The notes below the pieces were generated by a model. That model had not been told where the DNA came from. It did not search any database and saw only the letters and a program-made list of their open reading frames with translations. Below are positions 35,556 to 43,808 of a DNA stretch of 64,000 nt, piece after piece. The stretch lies in contig JAYZQT010000032.1 in NCBI GenBank assembly GCA_036136335.1, forward strand, positions 124,001-188,000, in the 5' to 3' direction. The DNA is from JAYZQT01 sp036136335 (lineage in GTDB: Bacteria; Pseudomonadota; Alphaproteobacteria; MPNO01; UBA830). A program made the translations under genes and the position numbers. Within the stretch, counting starts at the first letter, position 1; the number at the start of each line of letters is the position of its first letter.

Positions 35556-36074
35556 CTACAACTCCTTCGCATCGATGAGAACGAAAGCAATCTGGCAGTT
35601 TTCTGTGCCGCGATTTGCCCACGCATGGTTTGTGCCGCGCTGGACAACAACGTCTCCTGCTTGCAAATGTACCTCGTCCGCGTCCACCAGCATATCAATC
35701 TCCCCCGACAACACGACCGCGTAGTCGACGCTGCGGGTTTTATGCATGCCTGGATGGCGTACCGGATCTCCGCTGCTTGGATCGAGACCAAGTTCTTTTT
35801 TCATCGCCTCGTTGCATACAGTGGCGTCGTCCGGCGTGAATTCCACAATCCGGAAGATCGAGCCACTGTCAGGCGGCGAGACGCCTATTTCGCGCTGAGC
35901 CTTGTCGAGACTGCCGGTGTTGGTGCCAGGAGTGGCGTCTTCAACCCACAATAGGGTAGATGTCAAACCATTTGCCGCACGTACGCGAATGTTGTCAGCA
36001 TTTCCGTCCATGGCGATGATGGCAGCTCCCGACGCGTCGTGGCCGGTTACGACCCGGCGAATGTTTTTGGTCAT
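35556..36074 (-). CDS. Cupin-domain protein
   Basis: A 172-residue protein with a C-terminal single cupin barrel: PGMHKTRSVDYAVVLSGE as motif 1 region, then LQAGDVVVQRGTNHAWANRG as motif 2. The N-terminal ~70 residues carry a beta-rich part (RRVVTGHDASGAAIIAMDGN) often found with cupins of this type. The conserved GDVVVQRGTNHAW is seen in small cupins of aromatic degradation clusters. A metal-dependent enzyme or a ligand sensor is possible. ATG 36074 is set by GGGGGA seven bases upstream. It converges with the UbiD gene (6 bases between stops) and diverges from an LLM monooxygenase. Confidence 0.85.
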   Translation of the reverse strand: MTKNIRRVVTGHDASGAAIIAMDGNADNIRVRAANGLTSTLLWVEDATPGTNTGSLDKAQREIGVSPPDSGSIFRIVEFTPDDATVCNEAMKKELGLDPSSGDPVRHPGMHKTRSVDYAVVLSGEIDMLVDADEVHLQAGDVVVQRGTNHAWANRGTENCQIAFVLIDAKEL

Positions 36075-36314
36075 TAATTTTTCCCCCGATTTTAAAACTA
36101 TAGCCGGACCGGGCATTCGTGGCGATCAGTGTCATTGACAGCCATGCAGGATTCCAGTGTCATTGATCCCGCTCCTGTGGAGGATATCGATGCCGGGATT
36201 TGAATTTGATGCTGCGAACTTTGACGTGCTGGGAGATGTTGAGCTATTGGGCGACATCCTCCGGCGGTGCGCAACCGCGTTTCGGTCCTGTAGCCCCCTG
36301 TAGGTGAAACAACT

Positions 36315-37382
36315 GTGGACCTATCTCTTTTCTTTTTGCCCACGTGGCGCGAGGGTTTTGGTATGTCGCTCACGCGGTATTACGAGGAACTGTCGGAAAG
36401 CGTGGAGCTTGCTGATCAGCTGGGATGGACACGGGCGCTCACAACGGAGCACCATTTTCACTATTACGGGGGTGCGGTACCTAACCCCGCGATAATCCTG
36501 GCTGCCTGGGCGCAGAAAACCAAGAATATTCGTCTGGCCCCTGGCGTCTCTCTGATGCAGTTGCGTGATCCACTCAAGGTTGCGGAAGATTATGCGCTGG
36601 TGGATCAGCTATCCGGAGGGCGCGTCGATATGGGGGTCGCAAAAGGTTTCGTACCGCATGAGTTTGAAGCCTTCCATATCGATCAGGCGGAAGCTGGCGC
36701 ACGCGTAGCAGAGGGGCTGGAAATTTGCCGACAGTTTTGGGCAAACCTGCCATTTGCGCACAGTGGACGGTATTTCAAATTTGGCCGGCTCGAACCCTGG
36801 CCAGCGACCGTGAGCGGCGCATTACCTATCTGGAATGCGGCATCTAACTCGAAATCCAGTTTCGTCAATGCAGCCGAGCGCGGCTTTCATCTGATGATGA
36901 ATCATTACCCCATGAGCGCAGAATCCTTGCGGGAAAAATTTGGGTGGTATTGTGAAACCTGGGAGAAATCCAGTCAAAAGACATCCCAGCGCAAGGCAAT
37001 GGTAGCGTTCATGACATATCTGGCGGACACCGAAGAACAGGCCATTCTGGAGGCTAAAGCCGCACTTCAGGAGCATGCCCACGCATTCGGCAAAGTCCTG
37101 CATGGCAGTCAATGGGATAGAGATTATGAGGGGGACTTATCCATTTTGCTTCACATGTGCGAAAACGGCGACTGGAGGGATGTCTTTCGGCGGCGCACAC
37201 TGATATGTACGCCAGAACAGGCTGCCGAGCGTATCCAGCGATATCTGGAACTGGGGTTTACGGAGGTTTCCTTCATCGCCCGATTTGCGGGGATCACTCA
37301 TACTCAGGCCAAGACGACAATTAGGCGCGTCTCGGATGAGGTGCTCCCCTTGCTCGGGTTAAAGGCGAACACAACGGATTAA
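36315..37382 (+). CDS. LLM-class flavin-dependent oxidoreductase
   Basis: A 355-residue bacterial luciferase-like protein: DLSLFFLPTWREGFGMSLTRYYEELSESVELADQLGWT, TTEHHFHYYGGAVPNPAIILAAWAQKT, LAPGVSLMQLRDPLKVAEDYALVDQLSGGRVDMGVAKGF. The EHHF and SGGRVxxGVAKGF blocks are typical of the luciferase alpha-like branch, different from the NtaA-type enzyme at 24.7 kb. It starts at GTG 36315. It is the first gene of a seven-gene co-directional run (LLM, CMD, COG0523 GTPase, VOC, FAD, Fe-S, Mo subunits) with short gaps, probably an operon. It shares a 240-base upstream region with the cupin gene. Confidence 0.93.
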   Translation: MDLSLFFLPTWREGFGMSLTRYYEELSESVELADQLGWTRALTTEHHFHYYGGAVPNPAIILAAWAQKTKNIRLAPGVSLMQLRDPLKVAEDYALVDQLSGGRVDMGVAKGFVPHEFEAFHIDQAEAGARVAEGLEICRQFWANLPFAHSGRYFKFGRLEPWPATVSGALPIWNAASNSKSSFVNAAERGFHLMMNHYPMSAESLREKFGWYCETWEKSSQKTSQRKAMVAFMTYLADTEEQAILEAKAALQEHAHAFGKVLHGSQWDRDYEGDLSILLHMCENGDWRDVFRRRTLICTPEQAAERIQRYLELGFTEVSFIARFAGITHTQAKTTIRRVSDEVLPLLGLKANTTD

Positions 37383-37398
37383 AACTGGAGGGGATTAA

Positions 37399-37941
37399 AT
37401 GACACGCATAACGATCCTGCAACGCGACGAAATGAATGAGGAACAGGGTGCTCTCTATGACCAGATAGGTGAGGAGGGAGGGCCGCGGAGCGGACCCTAT
37501 TGGGCTTACATCCGTCACCCGCGGCTGATGCGACTTTGCCAGGATGTTGGAAACTGGTTTCGTGGATCTGCCCTGACTGGTCGGGAACGCCAGATTGCCG
37601 TACTGACTGCAATCCGATTTTGGGATGCGAACTATCCTTGGGCCGTTCAGGTGCGTGCGTCGCTCGTTGCCGGTGTCGATCAGGAAACGGTTGATGCAAT
37701 CAATGAAAGGCTTGACCCCGGCCTGACGGATCCTCGTGAAAAAATGGCGTGGGAGGTTGCTTCGCAGCTGGTCAATGCACATCGGCTGACCGATGATACA
37801 TATGCTGAAGCGGAAAATCTATTTGGCGCAGAGGACCTCGTGGCCTTGATCAGCGTTATCGGATTCTTCGGTATGGTGGCGACCACAGCAAACGCCATCG
37901 ACGCTACGCCGCCGGATGATGCGCCGGCTCGACTTTTATAA
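37399..37941 (+). CDS. Carboxymuconolactone decarboxylase (CMD) family protein
   Basis: A 180-residue CMD-fold protein (SGPYWAYIRHPRLMRLCQDVGNW; LTGRERQIAVLTAIRFWDANYPWAVQVRASLVAGV). It is the most distant of the three in the window: the His of the EWFxH block is replaced (PWAVQV), and no CxxC is present. GGAGGGGA stands just before the ATG. It is 16 bases after the LLM gene, so the two are surely cotranscribed. A role in decarboxylation or as a structural partner is possible but unproven. Confidence 0.88.
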   Translation: MTRITILQRDEMNEEQGALYDQIGEEGGPRSGPYWAYIRHPRLMRLCQDVGNWFRGSALTGRERQIAVLTAIRFWDANYPWAVQVRASLVAGVDQETVDAINERLDPGLTDPREKMAWEVASQLVNAHRLTDDTYAEAENLFGAEDLVALISVIGFFGMVATTANAIDATPPDDAPARLL

Positions 37942-37963
37942 TCTTTCGCCGACCGTCCGAATT

Positions 37964-39001
37964 ATGTCGAAGTCTCACATACCCGTTACCGTGCTCACCG
38001 GATTTCTTGGCAGTGGCAAGACCACAATACTATCCAAACTAATTCGCGATCCGGCGTTTTCTGATACCGCAGTCATTGTGAATGAGTTTGGCGAGGTTGG
38101 ACTTGATCACATGCTGGTTTCGTCGAGTGACGAAACTATCATTGATCTGTCATGCGGTTGCATATGCTGCACCATTCGGGGCGATTTAATGTTGACGCTG
38201 TCGGACCTGAAGGAACGACGCGAACAGGGGACGGTGCGTCCATTCGCCAGGGTGGTGATTGAAACTACAGGGCTCGCAGATCCAGCACCCATCATACATA
38301 CCCTGATGCAGGAACCGACCGTATTCACGTCCTATCGGCTTGCCCAGATCGTAACCGTCGTTGACACCGTAAACGGCATGACAACACTCGATCGCTATCC
38401 GGAGGCTGTAAAACAGGTAGCGGTCGCTGACGGATTGCTCATGACAAAGACCGACATAGTGGAAGACGTTGATGCCATGGACGCCCTGCACACTCGAATT
38501 AATCACATTAATCCGTCGGCCCACCGGGAGGAGTGCGTTAATGGCAGGGTTCCGCCAAGTTTTCTGTTTACTGGTGGCGTCTATGACCCTGAGAACAAAG
38601 GAACCGACTTTGTGGACTGGTTATCAGGGGAAACAGAAGGGCTCCCGAATACTGTGCTGGCTAATGACCGTCATGATGACGCCATTACCACCTTTTCCAT
38701 TTCAAGAAATGAGCCAATCAGCCGCGGTGCCCTGGGGGTATTCATGCAAATGTTGGCAGATCAGAGGGGCGCTGATCTGTTGAGAATGAAGGGGTTGGTG
38801 CAGCTGACGGATGATCAGTCAAAACCTGCGGTGGTGCATGGCGTGCAGCACGTCGTTCATCCGATCGAAAGACTGGATGCCTGGCCAACAACCACGCGAC
38901 AGACAATATTGATTTTCATCGTTCGCGGAATTCCAGTCACCTGGTTAGAAGATCTCTGGGATACTGTAATCGAAAGTGAATACGCCGGTTTGCGGGTCTA
39001 G
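37964..39001 (+). CDS. COG0523-family (CobW/Zng1-like) metal-handling GTPase
   Basis: A 345-residue G3E GTPase: Walker A GFLGSGKTT (residues 13-21), VNEFGEVGLDH, the metal-binding CGCICC (Cys64-69), ETTGLADPAPI and MTKTDIVED for guanine recognition, then a CobW C-terminal domain (TFSISRNEPISRGALGVFMQML; GVQHVVHP). Family members load zinc, iron or cobalt into client enzymes. Placed between a CMD protein and a metal-dependent VOC protein and close to a dioxygenase-like cupin, it may serve a metalloenzyme of this pathway. ATG 37964 avoids overlap with the CMD gene; ATG 37916 is possible. Confidence 0.92.
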   Translation: MSKSHIPVTVLTGFLGSGKTTILSKLIRDPAFSDTAVIVNEFGEVGLDHMLVSSSDETIIDLSCGCICCTIRGDLMLTLSDLKERREQGTVRPFARVVIETTGLADPAPIIHTLMQEPTVFTSYRLAQIVTVVDTVNGMTTLDRYPEAVKQVAVADGLLMTKTDIVEDVDAMDALHTRINHINPSAHREECVNGRVPPSFLFTGGVYDPENKGTDFVDWLSGETEGLPNTVLANDRHDDAITTFSISRNEPISRGALGVFMQMLADQRGADLLRMKGLVQLTDDQSKPAVVHGVQHVVHPIERLDAWPTTTRQTILIFIVRGIPVTWLEDLWDTVIESEYAGLRV

Positions 39002-39055
39002 TTTTAATGAATGTCAGAACGCGCTAAGGTGTAATGCAAGTATAGGAGGTTGATC

Positions 39056-39994
39056 ATGAATCACACGGGTATCGACAAAGTAACCTATGGCGTAAGCGAC
39101 CTGGATGCAGGCACTAAATTCTGGACCGACTTTGGGCTTTCGCCGACGGACACTGGCAATGGCCATATTGCCTTTTCAGCACAGAATGGTTCTGTCGTCG
39201 AGCTCCGTCCCCTTGATGATCCCGACCTTCCGCCTGCCGTTGGAGACAGTCCCGAGGCTACTGCCAGGGAAGCCATGTTCGGCGTCAAGTCCAAGGAAGA
39301 TCTTGAGGCACTCGCCGCAAATCTTTCTGCGGATCGAGAGGTACATGAGGACGGTGACGGCGCAATACACACTGTTGATCCCCTGGGATTTGGTCTTGGG
39401 TTTCGGGTTAGCCAGACCCACGAGGTCGAACCACCGGATCAGGAATTCAATGTTCCCGGGCGAGCAATGCGTCTCAACAGGCGGGCCAAGATGTTTGACA
39501 AAGCGTCCCCTATGGAGATGTCTCACATAGTCTACGTGACGGATGATATTGAAAACCATAAAGAATTCTACGTAGACAGGCTGGGTTTCAGGTTGACAGA
39601 CGCTTACCCTGGTCGTGGGTATTTTACCCGCGGTGCAGCCGCTCATCATCATCACAACCTTTTTCTTTTGAACCCTGGAAATGGAAACCGAGGTTTTCAT
39701 CACCTCGCTTTCGAAGTGGGAACCATTCACGAACTCTTTGGCGGTGGAAACAATATGACCCGTGAGGGCTGGGATACGATGATTGGTCCGGGGCGTCACC
39801 CGATATCGTCCTGTTATTTCTGGTACTTCAAAAATCCCTGCGGCGGTGCGGCGGAATATGATTTTGATTCCGACGTTGTCGATGACAACTGGGAGGCCAA
39901 GGAATGGGAGTCAAAACCCGAAAACTTCGCGGAATGGTGTCTTGCGGAGGGGATGGGTGAATCTCTGCGGTTCAGGGGAATTCAGAACGGGTAA
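39056..39994 (+). CDS. Two-domain VOC protein, extradiol-dioxygenase type
   Basis: A 312-residue protein made of two vicinal-oxygen-chelate domains (about 1-115 and 155-290). The C-terminal domain has the three expected metal ligands: His in EMSHIVYVTDDI, His in GFHHLAFEVGTI and Glu in GGAAEYDFDSD. This is the pattern of type I extradiol ring-cleavage dioxygenases, so cleavage of a catechol-like or hydroxypyridine-like ring is plausible. AGGAGG at 39044-39049 fixes ATG 39056. It lies directly upstream of the second molybdenum hydroxylase and in the same operon. Confidence 0.88.
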   Translation: MNHTGIDKVTYGVSDLDAGTKFWTDFGLSPTDTGNGHIAFSAQNGSVVELRPLDDPDLPPAVGDSPEATAREAMFGVKSKEDLEALAANLSADREVHEDGDGAIHTVDPLGFGLGFRVSQTHEVEPPDQEFNVPGRAMRLNRRAKMFDKASPMEMSHIVYVTDDIENHKEFYVDRLGFRLTDAYPGRGYFTRGAAAHHHHNLFLLNPGNGNRGFHHLAFEVGTIHELFGGGNNMTREGWDTMIGPGRHPISSCYFWYFKNPCGGAAEYDFDSDVVDDNWEAKEWESKPENFAEWCLAEGMGESLRFRGIQNG

Positions 39995-40012
39995 GGCTTA
40001 CGTACTGGCGCT

Positions 40013-40867
40013 ATGAAACCGGCACCTTTTAGTTACATTCGCGCGGGCAGTGTCGACGAGGCAGTCTCTGCGCTGGCAGCGGGCGCGGGTGATGCAAAGC
40101 TAATCGCCGGCGGACAGAGCCTAGTACCGATGCTCAATTTCCGGCTCATTGATACAGTGCTATTTGTGGATATTAACGGCATTGATACACTGGCTGGTGT
40201 TAATGTAACCGACGACGGCGGGCTTCGGATTGGCTCACTGACACGCCACCATGCGATAGAAACATCCAACGTTGTTCGGGACAGGGTGCCAGTTCTCCAC
40301 GCCGCAATGAAACATGTAGCCCATCTCGCAATCAGGAACCGGGGAACGATTGGTGGTAGTCTTGCTCACGCGGATCCCGCCGCGGAATTGCCTGCGCTCT
40401 CGGTACTTCTCGATGCCCAGATTGCAACGAAAAGCCCCTCTGGAAGCCGCACGATCCCCGCGTCTGACCTGTTTGTCGCCCCGTTGACCACGGTTCTTCA
40501 AGCCGAAGAGATAATTACGGAGATAAAAATTCCTGGTCTGCCCCGGGCCGCGGGTTGGGGGTTTGAGGAATTTTCCCAACGGCGTGGCGACTTCGCCATA
40601 GCTGGGGCGGCCGCGATCGTAACTACTGAATCCAAAAAGGTAACCACTGCGCGGATAGCGTTGTTCGGCGTTCATGATGTGCCCTTCCGAATTCCCGCAG
40701 CCGAGGAGGCGTTGATCGCGGACGGGGTTGACGCGGCCGCATCAGCAGTTCGGAAAGCCGTAAATCCGATCACTGATATACAAGGGTCGGCGGAATACCG
40801 ACGGCATCTCTCCGACGTTCTCACGCGCCGCGTTCTAACCAAAGCGATAGGCAGGGCGGGTGAATGA
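40013..40867 (+). CDS. Molybdenum hydroxylase FAD-binding subunit (CoxM type), module 2
   Basis: A 284-residue FAD subunit: APFSYIRAGSVDEAVSAL, KLIAGGQSLVPMLNFRL (FAD block 1), HLAIRNRGTIGGSLAHADPAAELPAL (FAD block 2) and a CO-dehydrogenase flavoprotein C-terminal domain. The block AGGQSLVPMLNFR is nearer to the CoxM group than the corresponding AGGTDVLVQMHAD of module 1, so the two modules are not recent copies of each other. It begins 18 bases after the VOC gene and overlaps the Fe-S subunit by four bases (ATGA). Confidence 0.95.
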   Translation: MKPAPFSYIRAGSVDEAVSALAAGAGDAKLIAGGQSLVPMLNFRLIDTVLFVDINGIDTLAGVNVTDDGGLRIGSLTRHHAIETSNVVRDRVPVLHAAMKHVAHLAIRNRGTIGGSLAHADPAAELPALSVLLDAQIATKSPSGSRTIPASDLFVAPLTTVLQAEEIITEIKIPGLPRAAGWGFEEFSQRRGDFAIAGAAAIVTTESKKVTTARIALFGVHDVPFRIPAAEEALIADGVDAAASAVRKAVNPITDIQGSAEYRRHLSDVLTRRVLTKAIGRAGE

Positions 40868-41343
40868 CCGGGAAGTTAGAGATCTCGGTGACGGTAAACG
40901 GAGTTCTGCGCACAACAGCAGTAGAACCCCGACTTCTCCTTGCTGACTTCATCCGGGAAAATCTTGATCTCACCGGCACCCATGTTGGATGCGAACATGG
41001 TGTCTGCGGCGCGTGTACCGTTCTGATGAATGGCGATAGCGTTCGGTCATGTCTGACCTTGGCAGTTCAGGCCGACGGCGCGGTAATCGAGACTGTAGAG
41101 AGCCTGGGCAGCGTCGAAGATCTTGGTGTTCTACAAAAAATATTTCGCGATCATCACGCGCTTCAGTGTGGTTTCTGTACCCCGGGAATATTGATCACGG
41201 TGACTGACATGTTGCAAAAATACCCGCTTGAGACTGACGAGGAAATCCGTGACGGGTTATCTGGTAATATTTGCCGTTGCACCGGATACCAGCACATCAT
41301 TGATGCCGTGCGTTCGGTTGTCCGAAAGAGGGATGGCGCATGA
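40864..41343 (+). CDS. Molybdenum hydroxylase 2Fe-2S subunit (CoxS type), module 2
   Basis: A 159-residue subunit with two 2Fe-2S clusters: VGCEHGVCGACTVLMNG followed by SCLTLAVQAD, then CGFCTPGILITVTDML and NICRCTGYQHIIDAV. It overlaps both neighbours by ATGA, so the FAD, Fe-S and Mo subunits are translationally coupled. It transfers electrons between the molybdenum and FAD subunits. Confidence 0.97.
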   Translation: MTGKLEISVTVNGVLRTTAVEPRLLLADFIRENLDLTGTHVGCEHGVCGACTVLMNGDSVRSCLTLAVQADGAVIETVESLGSVEDLGVLQKIFRDHHALQCGFCTPGILITVTDMLQKYPLETDEEIRDGLSGNICRCTGYQHIIDAVRSVVRKRDGA

Positions 41344-43730
41344 ATCCGCTGGATGAAACGAGCCTTGCCCGTCCCCAGTTTGTCGGGGCGGGTGTAAATC
41401 GACGCGAAGATCCCCGTCTGCTGACGGGGAGCGGTAACTACGTCGCTGATTTGAAACGTCAGGGAATTTTGCATGTAGCGTTCCTGAGAAGCGACCACGC
41501 CCATGCATTAATCCGGATTATTGACACCGAAACGTCTCTCGGTATTTCTGGCGTAGTCGCAATTTATACCGGCGAAGATATCGCGCGCATCGCAAATCCC
41601 TATCAGGCCACTTCAAGAATGCCAAACTACCAGGCGACCTTCATTCCACCGCTGGCGCTGGAGAAGGTTAGGTATGTCGGCGAAGCCATAGTTGCGGTAG
41701 TGGCAGAAAGCCGGTACCTCGCCGAAGATGCACTCGCAGGGATCGTAATCGAATACGAGCCTCTTCCAGTAATTGTGGATCCGGTAGACGCCTTGAGGCC
41801 TGACGCACCCAAGATCCATGAAGACCTTGAATCAAACGTTCTGGCTGAGCGGAAGTTTGCGCGTGGCGAAGTGGATGCTGCGTTCGCCGACGCTGCCACC
41901 ACCGCAGGTGATCGATTTCATTTTACACGAACGACGCCGGTCACCATTGAACCAAGGGCCGTTGTCGCCGAATATGATTGCGGTGCACGGGCGCTGACGC
42001 TTCACAGTACCACGCAGATACCCGGGATTGTGCGTGACAAGCTGTCGGACATACTGGATCTACCAGGGTCCCGTATCCGGGTGATTGCGCCTGATGTTGG
42101 AGGGGGGTTCGGGGGAAAGACTTCTCTCTATTCGGAAGAAATAGTCGCCTGTGCCATATCCTGTGATCTCGAAAAACCAATAAAATGGGTCAGTGATCGG
42201 ACGGAAGACCTTATGACCACCGGTCAGGCATTTGATGAAATTGTCGACGCGGAAATTGCCGTAGACGAGGGTGGGGTGATTCTCGCGCTTCGTGCGGATG
42301 TTATCGGCGATGTTGGCGCGTATTCTATCTATCCGTGGACCGCAACAATCGAGCCGGTGCAGGTTGTCAGCTTTCTGCCGGGGCCCTACCGAATAGAGAA
42401 TTACGCAGCTCGCGTCCGATCCATCAGTACAAACAAAACCCTTACCGGAGCCTACCGCGGTGTCGGCCGCCCTATCTCTGTCTACGTCATGGACCGGCTT
42501 ATGGATATGGCAGCCCGGAAAATCGGGATGGACCCAGTAGATATGCGCCGTCGCAACCTCGTGAACGATGATGAGTTTCCATACAAAGCCGCATCCGGTC
42601 TGGTATGGGATAAATCGGCTTTTCAAGGCTGTCTGAAAAAGGCAGCTGAGGGCATCGGGTATGAAGATCTGCGGCGCGAACAGGAGGCCGCGCGGGCAGA
42701 AGGCCGTTGGGTTGGTATCGGTGTGGCGTCCTATGCAGAGTTAACCGGGGTCGGTTCCCGAATTGCGGTCGCGCCGGGAATGCCAATTAATACAGGTACC
42801 GAGACGTGTAATATAGCAATTGATTCAACCGGAGCGGTGACCGCGAGTTTTGGTTTGGCAAGCCAGGGTCAGGGGATGGAAACGACACTGGCGCAGGTAA
42901 TAGCCGAAGAACTTGGCGTCATGGTCGAAGACGTGGATGTCAGGCTCGGCGACACCGCGTCTGTTCCTCATGGTACCGGTACCTACGCGAGCCGCGGCGC
43001 CGTTTTTGGAGGGGGTGCTGGAACGCTTGCGGCGAGGGCGGTTCGGGAAAAAATCGTCCATGTTGCTGGACATCTCCTTGAGGCAGCGGAGGAAGACATC
43101 GAAACCGGGAACGGCAACGTCTGGGTCAAGGGGACTGACAGGACGATGACCATTCGCGATCTGGCCCGGGCGCTATATTCTGATATGGGCCGCGTCCCGA
43201 AGGAGATGCGTGATGAAATCGACAACCTGGATGCGACCAAGGTTTATGATCCTTTTTTCGGCACCACAACAGCAGCTACGCATATTTGCCAGGTCGAAGT
43301 TGATCGCTGTACCTTCAAAACCCGGATCCACAAATATATTGTGGTCGAAGATTGTGGAAGGGTTATAAACCCGCGGATCGCGGATGGACAGGTCCATGGG
43401 GGCGTGGTTCAGGGCATTGGCGTGGCGTTGATGGAAGAAGTGATCCATGACGCAACTGGTCAGGTGCTGACTGGAAGCCTTGTCGATTATATTGTCCCTA
43501 CTGCGGTCGAAATCCCGCAAATTGATGTTGTTCACATGGAGGCTGAGCTACCGGCGACAGTTGGGGGTTTTCGGGGGCTTGGTGAGGGAGGAACGATAGG
43601 AGCGCCAGCCTGTGTCGCTAACGCAATTTCGGATGCGCTTAGTCCTCTCAAAATAGAAATTACGGAAATTCCTGCAACGCCGGAACGCCTGTTCCAGCTG
43701 GTTGAATCTAAGCGAAGAGACGGATTTTAA
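41340..43730 (+). CDS. Molybdenum hydroxylase large subunit (CoxL form II-like), module 2
   Basis: A 796-residue Mo-binding subunit: GAGVNRREDPRLLTGSGNYVADL, PDVGGGFGGKTSLYSEEI, the active-site loop GAYRGVGRPISVYVMDRLMD and catalytic Glu749 in GGFRGLGEGGTIGAPA. The loop AYRGVGR is the form II pattern; true CO dehydrogenases have AYRCSFR, so CO oxidation is not expected. Relatives hydroxylate aldehydes, quinolines, isoquinolines and other heterocycles. It is the last gene of the LLM-CMD-GTPase-VOC-CoxMSL run. 78 bases separate it from the convergent cupin dioxygenase gene. Confidence 0.95.
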   Translation: MNPLDETSLARPQFVGAGVNRREDPRLLTGSGNYVADLKRQGILHVAFLRSDHAHALIRIIDTETSLGISGVVAIYTGEDIARIANPYQATSRMPNYQATFIPPLALEKVRYVGEAIVAVVAESRYLAEDALAGIVIEYEPLPVIVDPVDALRPDAPKIHEDLESNVLAERKFARGEVDAAFADAATTAGDRFHFTRTTPVTIEPRAVVAEYDCGARALTLHSTTQIPGIVRDKLSDILDLPGSRIRVIAPDVGGGFGGKTSLYSEEIVACAISCDLEKPIKWVSDRTEDLMTTGQAFDEIVDAEIAVDEGGVILALRADVIGDVGAYSIYPWTATIEPVQVVSFLPGPYRIENYAARVRSISTNKTLTGAYRGVGRPISVYVMDRLMDMAARKIGMDPVDMRRRNLVNDDEFPYKAASGLVWDKSAFQGCLKKAAEGIGYEDLRREQEAARAEGRWVGIGVASYAELTGVGSRIAVAPGMPINTGTETCNIAIDSTGAVTASFGLASQGQGMETTLAQVIAEELGVMVEDVDVRLGDTASVPHGTGTYASRGAVFGGGAGTLAARAVREKIVHVAGHLLEAAEEDIETGNGNVWVKGTDRTMTIRDLARALYSDMGRVPKEMRDEIDNLDATKVYDPFFGTTTAATHICQVEVDRCTFKTRIHKYIVVEDCGRVINPRIADGQVHGGVVQGIGVALMEEVIHDATGQVLTGSLVDYIVPTAVEIPQIDVVHMEAELPATVGGFRGLGEGGTIGAPACVANAISDALSPLKIEITEIPATPERLFQLVESKRRDGF

Positions 43731-43808
43731 CTTTTCTGTATTAATTTCGCAGTGACCTTAAAATTTGCCCACCGGAAACCGCAGCGGAAAATACAACGCG
43801 GGTTTTTG

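Noticed and set aside
41340..43730. Aerobic carbon monoxide dehydrogenase
   Set aside because: The large subunit lacks the AYRCSFR loop that carries the Cu-bound Cys; the loop is AYRGVGRP.
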